A DNA stretch of 34,616 nucleotides from an uncultured Granulosicoccaceae bacterium. GTDB taxonomy: Bacteria > Pseudomonadota > Gammaproteobacteria > Granulosicoccales > Granulosicoccaceae. Each line of letters begins with the position of its first letter. Position 1 is the first letter of the stretch. Below the pieces are notes generated by a model that saw only the letters and a program-made list of their open reading frames with translations, was not told where the DNA came from and searched no databases. The DNA is taken from assembly GCA_938038175.1 (NCBI GenBank), contig CALHRQ010000025.1, positions 1 through 34,616 on the forward strand, in the 5' to 3' direction. The translations under genes were made by a program, and so were the position numbers. Below are positions 17,422 through 26,551 of this stretch, in pieces.

Positions 17422-18870
17422 ATGGCCAAGCAGGGACAACCACCAGATTTAGATGAAGTGCTTAACGACTTGTTGCGTAAATTTGGGCTTGGTGGTGATA
17501 AAAAGCGTCCCGGCTCAGCTACTGATCGCAGCGCTTCGAACAGGCATAGTGGCTCGACCATGCGCGATGCTGCGATACGGCGTAATGCTCTGAGTGAGCG
17601 CGGCAGCTCGCCTTCACAAAAGAGTGGGGGTCGAATTTCACCCTCAGCAACGCCACCGCCGTTTTCACAATCCGAGCACACCAAGGTCCGCCTCAGACGC
17701 AAGCCTAAACAGCCGTTTGTGTTTTATCTGTTTTTAGTTGTGTTTGCTTTTCTTTTTTTTAGAGATATGTTCCCCGATCTTTTGTCGACTCTCTCGTCGA
17801 CATTTCAGGGGGCGTTTAACGATTTAGTTAATGATGTATCTCGATCAGAGCAAGATTGGAGTCTATCTGCAGAAAGTGAATATCCTGCGGTAGTTGAATC
17901 AGTACTGGCATTTTTTGGAGAATTATCCATGTTTGAATCTATGGGCTTTGCGTTGCTGATTGGCGGCGTTATTTTACTGTTTTTATTTTTACGCGCTTTT
18001 GTTCGTATCGTGCCACAAAACGAAGCGTTTATTGTGGAGCGTTTGGGTAAATACGATCGCACATTGTTAGCTGGTTTTCATATCACTATTCCTGTTGTTG
18101 AGCGTGTCGCATACAAACATTCTCTCAAAGAGTATGCAATCGATGTTGCATCGCAACACGCTATTACTCGTGACAACGTCGTGCTGGGTATCGATGGTGT
18201 ACTGTATTTAAAGATTATGGATCCGCGTGCTGCATCATACGGAGTAGACAATCTTGAATTTGCAATTACACAATTAGCGCAAACAAGTATGCGTGCAGAG
18301 ATTGGCAAACTATCACTTGATGATACTTTCGAATCCCGCGAAAACGTCAATGCCAAGGTCACCCAGGCGATAGATGAAGCGTCCGAAGCCTGGGGGACGA
18401 AGGTGCTGCGTTATGAAGTGAAAGACATTACGCCGCCAGCTTCCATACTCGAAGAAATGGAAAAGCAGATGGGTGCTGAACGTCAACGGCGTGTGGATGT
18501 GACAACATCTGAAGGGTATCGCCAGGCGCAAATCAATCAGGCTGAAGGTGATCGTGAAGCACAGATTTTACGTGCGCAGGGCATTGCAGAATCCATGACG
18601 ATTGAAGCCACTGCAAGGGCAGAGGCCATACGTAAAATATCTGAAGCCATAAATGCAGAGGGTGGTAGTGCGGCGGTTGCTCAGCAGTTGGCAGAGCAAT
18701 ACGTTTCCGCATTCGATAAACTGGCACGTGAAGGGACTATTGCACTGTTACCTGGTGATGGTGCAGACGTAGCCAGTATGGTTGCAAAAGCCTATACCGC
18801 ATTTGATGGCTTGAAAGATATTGTGGGTAAACCGGGTGCTGCATCCGGCAGTTTCGGAGAGCGTGAGTGA
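17422..18870 (+). CDS. SPFH/band-7 (stomatin/slipin, QmcA-like) membrane protein with HflK-like N-terminal motif
   Basis: Chosen start ATG 17422 within the longer ORF 17302-18870: MAKQGQPPDLDEVLNDLLRKFGLGG; TM1 PFVFYLFLVVFAFLFFRDMF; TM2 GFALLIGGVILLFLFLRAF; RIVPQNEAFIVERLGKYDRTLLAGFHITIPVVERV...EMEKQMGAERQRRVDVTTSEGYRQAQINQAEGDREAQILRAQG. Confidence 0.88.
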   Translation: MAKQGQPPDLDEVLNDLLRKFGLGGDKKRPGSATDRSASNRHSGSTMRDAAIRRNALSERGSSPSQKSGGRISPSATPPPFSQSEHTKVRLRRKPKQPFVFYLFLVVFAFLFFRDMFPDLLSTLSSTFQGAFNDLVNDVSRSEQDWSLSAESEYPAVVESVLAFFGELSMFESMGFALLIGGVILLFLFLRAFVRIVPQNEAFIVERLGKYDRTLLAGFHITIPVVERVAYKHSLKEYAIDVASQHAITRDNVVLGIDGVLYLKIMDPRAASYGVDNLEFAITQLAQTSMRAEIGKLSLDDTFESRENVNAKVTQAIDEASEAWGTKVLRYEVKDITPPASILEEMEKQMGAERQRRVDVTTSEGYRQAQINQAEGDREAQILRAQGIAESMTIEATARAEAIRKISEAINAEGGSAAVAQQLAEQYVSAFDKLAREGTIALLPGDGADVASMVAKAYTAFDGLKDIVGKPGAASGSFGERE

Positions 18871-19319
18871 TTATTTTCAATCCCTTCTGGTTGTTTCTTG
18901 TTGTGGGTGTTGCTCTTGTTAGTATTGAGCTGGTTGTTTTTCAGTTCAGCACCTTCTGGTTGTTATTTATCGGGCTGGGTGCGCTGGTTGCGGCTAGCTA
19001 TGCCTGGTTGGTTAGCGATGCCAGTTATTTGTCTACAACGGCTGTATTTGTGGTGGCGTCGGTGGCTATTACCGCGATCCTGTTTGCACCGATTCGTCGT
19101 TGGCAAAATAAACCTTCGGCTATGCCTGATCATGATGCCATCGGGCAACGGGTTGTCGTTGATGAAGCAATAAGTGCAGGTCAGGCCGGTATGGTAAGTT
19201 GGTCCGGCACGGATTGGCAGGCAGAGTTGGCAGATGGGAATACTGATACACTGGCCGTTGGCGATTCTGCAGAAGTCGTGGCGGTCCGTGGTATACGGCT
19301 GTTTGTGAAAAAGCTTTGA
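18867..19319 (+). CDS. NfeD-like short membrane protein (YbbK type), partner of SPFH protein
   Basis: 150 aa; N-terminal hydrophobic helices, C-terminal OB-like IGQRVVVDEAISAGQAGMVSWSGTDWQAELADGNTDTLAVGDSAEVVAVRGIRLFVKK; 4-nt overlap (GTGA) with the SPFH stop. Confidence 0.88.
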   Translation: MIIFNPFWLFLVVGVALVSIELVVFQFSTFWLLFIGLGALVAASYAWLVSDASYLSTTAVFVVASVAITAILFAPIRRWQNKPSAMPDHDAIGQRVVVDEAISAGQAGMVSWSGTDWQAELADGNTDTLAVGDSAEVVAVRGIRLFVKKL

Positions 19320-20362
19320 AACTATATCCAGACAAGATTGATGCGCATTTACAACGCCAAAGTGCGCCAGTGTATCTGCTGCACGGCGACGAGCCTTACC
19401 AGTTAATGCAAATTGGCGACAAGCTGCGTGTGTATGCTAAAAACAGTGGCTTTGATGAACGTCAGGTTATTGTTGCAACTGAAGATGCCGATTGGGCGCA
19501 ATTTCGCGAAGCTGCGGACAGCATGTCATTGTTTGCCGAAAAGCGCCTGATAGAACTGCGCCTGCCAACAGGAAAGCCAGGACGTACTGGTAGTGAAATA
19601 CTTAAACAGTATTGCCTGAATCCAGCTGACGATGTTTTGTTGCTGATTACCAGCGCTAAGCTTGATCGAGGTGCAGCGAGCAGTGCCTGGTTTAAAGCGA
19701 TAGATAAAGTCGGTGTCACCATTGCTGTCTGGCCACTGGATGTGCAAAATTTAAAGCGCTGGATAGAAACCAAACTGGCAGGCCAGGGTCTGCAGGCCAC
19801 AGAAGAAGCCGTTGCGTTAATAACCGCACGGGTCGAAGGGAATATGCTGGCAGCGAGTCAGGAGATTGAGCGTTTGGCTTTGCTGCATCCGGCAGGTTCG
19901 CTCAGTGCTGATGATGTATTGGCCGCAGTCGCTGACAGCGCACGCTATTCAATTGCCGATTTGGTTCAGGCGGCATTGCAGGGTCAGTCGGTGCGTACTG
20001 TTAAAATAATTCGTGGTCTGCGAGGCGAGGCTGTCGCTCCAGTGATGGTCTTGTGGACGTTGGCTGGTGAAATCAGAAGCGGTACGCGCGCTGCTGAAGC
20101 ACATGAAAAAGGTATGGCCCTGGATGCAGCGCTTAAAAGTGCGCAGGTTTGGCAAAGCCGGGTGGCGCCACTTAAGCAAGCGATAAAACGGCACGATGCT
20201 CGCAGTTGGTTGAGCATGCTGTCTGCTTCTACCATGTTGGATCGAGTGATCAAAGGCCATGCACAGGGTGATGTCTGGGATGAACTAGAGTCACTTTGTA
20301 TGCAGCTGGCGGGCAGTAAAGAAAGCATGAGAATAAAACAATCCCTCACGCATTCTATTTAA
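19316..20362 (+). CDS. holA: DNA polymerase III subunit delta
   Basis: TTG start at 19316; MKLYPDKIDAHLQRQSAPVYLLHGDEPYQLMQIGDKLR ... FAEKRLIELRLPTGKPGRTGSEIL ... ADVVQAALQG-like C-terminal HolA architecture (SARYSIADLVQAALQGQSVRTVKIIRGLRGEAVAPVMVLWTLAGEIR). Confidence 0.9.
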   Translation: MKLYPDKIDAHLQRQSAPVYLLHGDEPYQLMQIGDKLRVYAKNSGFDERQVIVATEDADWAQFREAADSMSLFAEKRLIELRLPTGKPGRTGSEILKQYCLNPADDVLLLITSAKLDRGAASSAWFKAIDKVGVTIAVWPLDVQNLKRWIETKLAGQGLQATEEAVALITARVEGNMLAASQEIERLALLHPAGSLSADDVLAAVADSARYSIADLVQAALQGQSVRTVKIIRGLRGEAVAPVMVLWTLAGEIRSGTRAAEAHEKGMALDAALKSAQVWQSRVAPLKQAIKRHDARSWLSMLSASTMLDRVIKGHAQGDVWDELESLCMQLAGSKESMRIKQSLTHSI

Positions 20363-20420
20363 GATAATTAAACCGGTCTCCTTTAACGGATACACGGGTG
20401 AAACTTCGAGATAATTAAAC
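20362..20420. repeat. 12-bp direct repeat AGATAATTAAAC flanking the holA-asnS gap
   Basis: AGATAATTAAAC at 20362-20373 and 20409-20420, identical copies 47 bp apart. Confidence 0.9.
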
Positions 20421-20421
20421 T

Positions 20422-21816
20422 ATGACGCAACAACTCATTGCCAGCGTTATTAAAGAAAAAAACATTGGTAGCGACGTGACGATAAAGGGCTGGGTTCGCA
20501 GTCGCCGTGATTCAAAAGCCGGTTTGTCTTTTATCGCTGTGTACGACGGCTCCTGTTTTGATGCGATGCAGGTTATAGCAGATAACACACTTGAAAACTA
20601 CGCTAGAGAAGTTCAAAAATTATCATCGGGTTGCGCCGTCGAAGTCACCGGTGCATTGGCAGAGTCACAAGGTAAGGGGCAGGCTGTTGAAGTGGTGGCT
20701 TCGCATATTAATGTCGTTGGCTGGGTCGACGATCCAGAAACTTACCCCATTGCGAAAAAACGTCATACCTTTGAATACCTTCGCAGCGTAGCGCATTTGC
20801 GTCCACGCACAAACGCCTTTGGCGCTATCAGCCGTGTTCGCTCAACCTTGTCCAGCGCCATTCATCGTTACTATCACGAACGGCATTTTCACTGGGTTAA
20901 TACACCATTGATAACCACAAGCGACTGTGAAGGTGCGGGTGAACTCTTCCGCGTAAGCACGCTGGATTTATTAAATACGCCAACCGATGATAAAGGTGCC
21001 GTTGATTTTGATAAGGACTTTTTTGCCAGCGAAGCTTTTTTAACGGTTTCCGGACAGCTGAATGCCGAAGCCTATGCGCAAGCCTTAACGCGGGTTTATA
21101 CCTTTGGTCCAACGTTTCGTGCCGAAAATTCTAATACCAGCAGACATCTGGCGGAATTCTGGATGGTAGAACCTGAAGTGGCCTTTGCTGATCTGAACGA
21201 CAATGCAACGCTGGCAGAAGATTTTTTAAAGTATCTGTTTGCAGCTGTTCTTGATGAGTGCGAAGACGATATGGCGTTCTTTGCACAGCGTGTAGATAAA
21301 GAAGCGGTAAATCGTTTGCAGCAAGTTGTCAGTGCTGATTTTGAACGTATGGATTATTCTGATGCCATTGACATTTTAAAGAATACCAAAAAGAAGTTTG
21401 AATTCCCTGTGAGCTGGGGGCTCGACTTGCAATCAGAGCACGAACGCTTCCTGGCCGAAGAGCATGTCGGCAAGCCAATAGTTTTGATGAACTACCCCAA
21501 AGAAATTAAAGCGTTTTATATGCGCCTTAATGATGATGAACGTACAGTGGCGGCGATGGATGTATTAGCACCGGGTATTGGTGAAATCATCGGTGGCAGC
21601 CAGCGTGAAGAACGGCTGGATTATCTGGATAAACGCCTTGAAGAGCAAAATCTGGCTGAGCATCTTGGCTGGTACCGGGATCTTCGTCGTTACGGCACCA
21701 CGCCACATGCCGGTTTTGGTTTAGGTTTTGAGCGCCTTGTAACCTACGTTACTGGCATGGAAAATATACGTGATGCGATACCCTTCCCGCGTGTGCCCAG
21801 AAGCGCACCGTTTTAG
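20422..21816 (+). CDS. asnS: Asparaginyl-tRNA synthetase
   Basis: OB-fold N-terminus ([26 protein letters not shown]), class II motifs [78 protein letters not shown]. Confidence 0.97.
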   Translation: MTQQLIASVIKEKNIGSDVTIKGWVRSRRDSKAGLSFIAVYDGSCFDAMQVIADNTLENYAREVQKLSSGCAVEVTGALAESQGKGQAVEVVASHINVVGWVDDPETYPIAKKRHTFEYLRSVAHLRPRTNAFGAISRVRSTLSSAIHRYYHERHFHWVNTPLITTSDCEGAGELFRVSTLDLLNTPTDDKGAVDFDKDFFASEAFLTVSGQLNAEAYAQALTRVYTFGPTFRAENSNTSRHLAEFWMVEPEVAFADLNDNATLAEDFLKYLFAAVLDECEDDMAFFAQRVDKEAVNRLQQVVSADFERMDYSDAIDILKNTKKKFEFPVSWGLDLQSEHERFLAEEHVGKPIVLMNYPKEIKAFYMRLNDDERTVAAMDVLAPGIGEIIGGSQREERLDYLDKRLEEQNLAEHLGWYRDLRRYGTTPHAGFGLGFERLVTYVTGMENIRDAIPFPRVPRSAPF

Positions 21817-21883
21817 GTTATTCGGCAGTAGGATTTGAACGTCAAGCGAGTTACAATTTGGATAAGGCTTTGGAGTAGGTAAA

Positions 21884-22612
21884 ATGCAATATCCTGGTAA
21901 TAGCCAACATACTGAAAATACTCTTTTAGGTCGGCGCTCGTGTTCATTTGCCGGCCGATCTACAGGTCGCCGTTCCGGCGGCTTTACCTTGGTAGAAATC
22001 GCTATTGTACTTGTCATTGTCGGGCTCATTCTCGGTGGCGTTTTTAAAGGTCAGGCCCTGATAGATTCGGCGCGAGTCCGCTCAATTTCTGCAGATGTAT
22101 CAGGCATCCGGGCCGCCTGGTACTCTTTTCAAGAACGTTACCGCTCCATCCCTGGGGATTTCCCCAATGCGCAAACCCAGATCGACAGTGCAGCCTTGCA
22201 GGGTAACGGCAACGGCAGAATTGATGATAGCCAGGAACGTGCTGCAGTCTGGCAACAATTGGCTTTGGCTGGCTTTATTTCCGGCAGCTTTAATGGTGAG
22301 CGTGGTGCAACTGGTACAGCTTCAGATGTAGAGTGCGGGCAGGGCACATGCCCATCCAACCCGTTTAATGGGTATTACAAAATCAGCTATAGCGCGCAGG
22401 CCGCCGATGTCGATGGGCTTGCACACGAAATTTTCACTGGTGCGCAAATCCCGGTCAATATTCTCTCCCAGCTGGATCTAAAACTTGATGACGGTTTGCC
22501 TGCCTCGGGCCGTTTCCGAGTACACCGTTCCTACTTAAACGCCTGCACGCGTGATGGCCAGTGGGATGTTGCGACAGCGCATGCAAACTGTGCGGCTGTG
22601 TTAAGAGAATAA
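21884..22612 (+). CDS. Type IV pilin-like / pseudopilin protein with N-methylation motif
   Basis: RRSGG|FTLVEIAIVLVIVGLILGGVFKGQALIDSARVRSISAD (prepilin peptidase site, E5), C-terminal Cys-containing globular domain. Confidence 0.88.
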   Translation: MQYPGNSQHTENTLLGRRSCSFAGRSTGRRSGGFTLVEIAIVLVIVGLILGGVFKGQALIDSARVRSISADVSGIRAAWYSFQERYRSIPGDFPNAQTQIDSAALQGNGNGRIDDSQERAAVWQQLALAGFISGSFNGERGATGTASDVECGQGTCPSNPFNGYYKISYSAQAADVDGLAHEIFTGAQIPVNILSQLDLKLDDGLPASGRFRVHRSYLNACTRDGQWDVATAHANCAAVLRE

Positions 22613-22640
22613 AAGTTAAGAGAAAAAGTTAAGAGAAAAA
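22600..22640. repeat. Three tandem imperfect 13-15 bp AT/purine-rich repeats (GTTAAGAGAAxAAA)
   Basis: gttaagagaataaaa (22600-22614), gttaagagaaaaa (22615-22627), gttaagagaaaaa (22628-22640); the first copy contains the prepilin stop codon. Confidence 0.85.
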
Positions 22641-22723
22641 ATCAGTTGTTTCCGGAGTCGCGAATCAGCGACTGACTGGATCGGCACTCGCATACTCAAA
22701 ACACACCGCAGACACAAGCGCTT

Positions 22724-24136
22724 TTAATCAAGCTCCAGTTCTTTAATTTTACGCGTCAGTGTGTTCCTGCCCCAACCCAGTAAGCGTGCTGCTTCCTGAC
22801 GTCTGTCTTGTGTTTTATTCAATGCAACCTGTATCAAGATGCGTTCAAACGTGGGCGTGGCTTTTGATAATAAATCCACCTCACCATCATGCAGTTGTTT
22901 GTTTGCCCATTGTCTGAATCCGGTTTCCCAGTCGGTCTCTACCTTTACTGGCATATCCTGATTGTGTTTGGGCAGGTCGCTGATTTGAAGTTCGCTACCA
23001 CTGGCCATAACGCTTAACCAGTGAGCCGTGTTCTGTAACTGTCTGACATTACCTGGCCACGGAAGGGATGATACAAATTCAGAGAATTCGCGTGTCATCA
23101 CTTTAGCTGGTTCATTGATTTCTTCGGCAGCACGAGCTAAAAAGTGTTCCAGTAGCAGTGGAATGTCTTCTCGTCGCTCACGTAAGGGTGGTGCCTCAAT
23201 GCGGATAACATTTAGACGGTGAAAAAGATCTTCTCTAAATTCGTTGTCTGCAACGCGTTTTTCAAGGTCCTGGTGCGTTGCCGCAATGATGCGCACATCC
23301 ACCTTTACAGGAACATGGCCACCCACTTTATAAAACTGTCCGTCAGCTAATACACGCAGTAAGCGAGTTTGCAGAGTTGCAGGCATATCACCAATTTCAT
23401 CAAGAAACAGTGTGCCGCCATCGGCCTGCTCGAAGCGCCCAATGCGTGTAACTTGTGCACCAGTGAAAGCCCCTTTTTCATGACCAAATAATTCAGATTC
23501 CATTAGATCGTGTGGAATAGCAGCCATGTTCAACGCAACAAATGGCTTGCCTGAGCGCGGGCTATGGCGGTGTAATGCTTGTGCAATCAATTCTTTTCCC
23601 GTACCTGATTCGCCGTTAATCAGCACAGTAATGCGAGATTTGGCAAGACGGCCGATTGCCTTGAAAACCTCTTGCATAGCCGGTGCTTCTCCTATCAGGT
23701 CATCCGCACTGCTTTCCAGAAGTGGGTTAGCCGTTTTAGGTTTGCTGCCCGCCGAATTGGCACTATGTAAAGCGCAAGCGCGTTGCGTTCGTTCTATAAC
23801 GGTATCAACATCAAACGGTTTCGGAATGTATTCGAACGCACCTTCCTCAAACGCAGCTACCGTGCTATCAAGATCAGAATAGGCTGTCATGATTAGTATG
23901 GGTAGATCCGGGTGTACTGCTTTAAGTTGTTTAAGCAGTGATAAGCCATCGGAACCCGGCATGCGTATGTCGCTGATAACTGCGTCAGGTGGTAAGGCAT
24001 TGTTGCGCACAAGCTCTAGTGCTTCATCTGCTGTTTCAAATGTCGTGACGTCCATCTCGGCCTGTTTGAGTGCTTTCTCCAGTACCCAGCGAATGGATTG
24101 ATCGTCGTCAATTACCCAGACATTTTCCGAGCTCAT
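22724..24136 (-). CDS. ntrC: Nitrogen regulation response regulator NtrC (GlnG), sigma-54 dependent
   Basis: Receiver [18 protein letters not shown]...[15 protein letters not shown]+ [43 protein letters not shown]; Fis-type [21 protein letters not shown]. Confidence 0.96.
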   Translation of the reverse strand: MSSENVWVIDDDQSIRWVLEKALKQAEMDVTTFETADEALELVRNNALPPDAVISDIRMPGSDGLSLLKQLKAVHPDLPILIMTAYSDLDSTVAAFEEGAFEYIPKPFDVDTVIERTQRACALHSANSAGSKPKTANPLLESSADDLIGEAPAMQEVFKAIGRLAKSRITVLINGESGTGKELIAQALHRHSPRSGKPFVALNMAAIPHDLMESELFGHEKGAFTGAQVTRIGRFEQADGGTLFLDEIGDMPATLQTRLLRVLADGQFYKVGGHVPVKVDVRIIAATHQDLEKRVADNEFREDLFHRLNVIRIEAPPLRERREDIPLLLEHFLARAAEEINEPAKVMTREFSEFVSSLPWPGNVRQLQNTAHWLSVMASGSELQISDLPKHNQDMPVKVETDWETGFRQWANKQLHDGEVDLLSKATPTFERILIQVALNKTQDRRQEAARLLGWGRNTLTRKIKELELD

Positions 24137-25200
24137 AGTATCTCCAGTGGGATCAGTACAGTGAACGCGGTATTGCCTGGCTCACTGCGGCATTCAATAA
24201 GTCCGCCCAGTTGATTCATTATTGACTGAGCGATGGATAACCCAAGGCCGCTACCTGCTGCAGTACCTGAAACCATGGGATAAAAAATTTGATCAATCAG
24301 AGCTTCCGGCACACCTGGTCCGTTATCAATAATTTCAATGGCGGCGACAAGTGGATGCCTGTCACCACCGATAGTAAAGCTACTGATAACGCGTGAGCGA
24401 AATACGATATCACCACTTTCACCAGTAGCGTTGATCGCATTACCAACAATGTTGAGAAGCACCTGCACGAGTCGATCGCGGTCGCTAATGAATTCTGGAA
24501 TGCTGGGGTCGTAGTCGATACGGATTTGCAAATTTTGAGGCGAACCAACGCGTGAGATTTTTCTAACGTGCTCCAGTACTTCATGAATGTTGACTGGGTC
24601 TTGTCTGGGGCGTGTGCTTGGCCCAAGCATCCGATCAATTAGTTCGCGCAGGCGATCTGCCTCACGAATAATGATTGATGTGTAGTCTTCAAGATCAGGG
24701 TCTTTGAGTTGCTTCGACAGTAATTGTGCCGCGCCGCGCAAGCCACCAAGCGGGTTCTTGACTTCGTGTGCCAGGCCACGCAACAGTGAACGTGCGTGTT
24801 CCTGCTGAGACAATAAAGCCTCTTCCCGTGCAATACGCAGCGGTCGATCAATAGCGTTGAGTTCTAAGAGCAGGCCGTTTTGCTGTCGCTCGGTTCGATG
24901 CGGTGTTATTGCGCAATCGATTTGTGTTGGGCTTTTACCATGCGGCTCAATAATGATCTGTCTGTCGGTAAAGGGTTGATCCAGATCCAGTGCGTCGCGC
25001 ATACGCAGAAGCAGGCTATCAGGTAGGTTGGTGACCTGTATTATGCGTTTACCCACAATCCGGCCCAGGCTTGCTCCAAAAATTTGCTCTGCCGCAGCAT
25101 TCAAATACACCACACGCAGTTTGTCGTCGAGCAGCAGTACAGCAGTCGAGAGTTGATCCAGCAGGGCAAATTCACCCAATATGTCGGCTTGAGGTGTCAT
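24133..25200 (-). CDS. ntrB: Nitrogen regulation sensor histidine kinase NtrB (GlnL)
   Basis: PAS domain (LDDKLRVVYLNAAAEQIFGASLGRIVGKRI); H-box LLRGLAHEVKNPLGGLRGAAQLLSKQL; N-box LLNIVGNAINA; G1 IIDNGPGVP; 4-nt overlap with ntrC. Confidence 0.96.
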   Translation of the reverse strand: MTPQADILGEFALLDQLSTAVLLLDDKLRVVYLNAAAEQIFGASLGRIVGKRIIQVTNLPDSLLLRMRDALDLDQPFTDRQIIIEPHGKSPTQIDCAITPHRTERQQNGLLLELNAIDRPLRIAREEALLSQQEHARSLLRGLAHEVKNPLGGLRGAAQLLSKQLKDPDLEDYTSIIIREADRLRELIDRMLGPSTRPRQDPVNIHEVLEHVRKISRVGSPQNLQIRIDYDPSIPEFISDRDRLVQVLLNIVGNAINATGESGDIVFRSRVISSFTIGGDRHPLVAAIEIIDNGPGVPEALIDQIFYPMVSGTAAGSGLGLSIAQSIMNQLGGLIECRSEPGNTAFTVLIPLEIL

Positions 25201-25325
25201 GTTGTTTTAATAAGTAGCAAGTAATGCACCGTGATGATGCTATGTGAAACGGTGCTATAAATTGCCATAATAGATAATAAAAACAATGGCTTATATGTCT
25301 GCAAAAGTCGGAAGCTTGTGGGTTT

Positions 25326-25375
25326 TGCGCACTATAATAGCGCTTGAAGGCTGATAAATGCACTAAAATAGTGCG
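25326..25375. promoter_or_regulatory. Two NtrC-binding-site-like dyads upstream of ntrB
   Basis: GCACTA-TAA-TAGCGC (25329-25343) and GCACTA-AAA-TAGTGC (25360-25374), both fitting the NtrC-type GCAC-N7-GTGC dyad (first with one mismatch); centres 31 bp apart. Confidence 0.6.
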
Positions 25376-25609
25376 TATGTACTGCTTTTTTAGCGTACAT
25401 TCTTTTTTACGTTGAAAAAGAGAGCCCCATTACCGACTCAGCACTGGCTTTAACCAGAACTCTGCTAGTCGCCACTTTCCCAGTAGGTGTCGTCAAATCG
25501 AAGCACGTTAATAGTTGCGCGTTGATTCTCGATGCCTTGTATTCTGTGTGCTGTCGATCGCCCACTATGTGCTTTCGGTCCTCCACTTTGATATTGAAAT
25601 GGAAACACT

Positions 25610-26536
25610 TTGAATCCCGTCCGCGCGATTACACTTAAAGTATTGTCAGTCGTTGTCTTTGTATCCATGTTTGGTTTTATTAAGGCAACTTCACAAGCAA
25701 TCCCTGCGGGTGAAGCCGTTTTCTTTCGTTCTCTGTTTGCGGTGCCGGTGTTGTTGATCTGGTTGGTCTGGCGAGGTGATTTTCCTCAAAAGCTGAAGGC
25801 TAAAGACCCCATGGGCCATGTTTGGCGAGGCTTGATGGGCACTTGTGCAATGGGATCAGGTTTTTTGGCAGTCGGTTTGTTGCCTTTGCCAGAGGTGGTT
25901 GCCATTGGTTATGCAGCACCGCTACTGGTCACCATGCTGGCGGCAATGTTTCTTGGTGAGAAAATCAGATTGGTGCGTTTTTCTGCCTTATTGTTGGGCT
26001 TGTTTGGTGTGATGCTGATCCTCTCTCCCAGGCTTACGGTGTTAGATGCAGAGGTAGCCAACCGTCTTCAAACGATAGGCGCTTTGGCCGCATTGATGGG
26101 CGCTGTGTTCTCCGCACTTGCACAGGTATTTGCACGAAAACTGGTGGCCACTGAAACGACCGGTTCTATTGTTTTTTACTTTTCAATTATGTCGAGCACG
26201 CTAGCGCTGCTGACAATTCCGTTCGGCTGGAAAGTGCCAACCACTCTAGAACTTAGCTTTCTTGTTATCGCTGGCCTGTTAGGTGGTATTGGACAAATAT
26301 TGATTACTGAAAGTTATCGCTTCGCCGAAGTAGCCGTTATCGCACCGTTTGAATATTGCTCAATATTGTTGGCTCTGTTTATTGGTTATTTTATTTTCGA
26401 TGAGCTTCCTACCGGTATTATGATGGCTGGCGTGGCTTTCATCATCGCGGCTGGGATCATTATTATCGAGCGCGAACGCAGGCTTGGTATTAAACGCACG
26501 GGCAAAGCGCGAAGCGCCGTGCCTAATCAAGCCTGA
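25610..26536 (+). CDS. EamA/DMT-superfamily transporter
   Basis: 308 aa, 10 TM-like helices, EamA duplicated pattern (AIPAGEAVFFRSLFAVPVLLIWLVWRGDFP; VVAIGYAAPLLVTMLAAMFLGEKIRLVRFSALLLGLFGVMLIL; FAEVAVIAPFEYCSILLALFIGYFIFDELP). TTG start. Confidence 0.88.
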   Translation: MNPVRAITLKVLSVVVFVSMFGFIKATSQAIPAGEAVFFRSLFAVPVLLIWLVWRGDFPQKLKAKDPMGHVWRGLMGTCAMGSGFLAVGLLPLPEVVAIGYAAPLLVTMLAAMFLGEKIRLVRFSALLLGLFGVMLILSPRLTVLDAEVANRLQTIGALAALMGAVFSALAQVFARKLVATETTGSIVFYFSIMSSTLALLTIPFGWKVPTTLELSFLVIAGLLGGIGQILITESYRFAEVAVIAPFEYCSILLALFIGYFIFDELPTGIMMAGVAFIIAAGIIIIERERRLGIKRTGKARSAVPNQA

Positions 26537-26551
26537 CAGGTTGCAGTACCA

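Noticed and set aside
17784-17801. GTCGAC-tctctc-GTCGAC within the SPFH gene
   Set aside because: Short palindromic hexamer repeated in coding DNA; likely chance.
22656-22673. AGTCGC-gaatca-GCGACT hairpin between the prepilin and ntrC genes
   Set aside because: 6-bp stem without an adjacent T-run on either strand; too weak to call a terminator.
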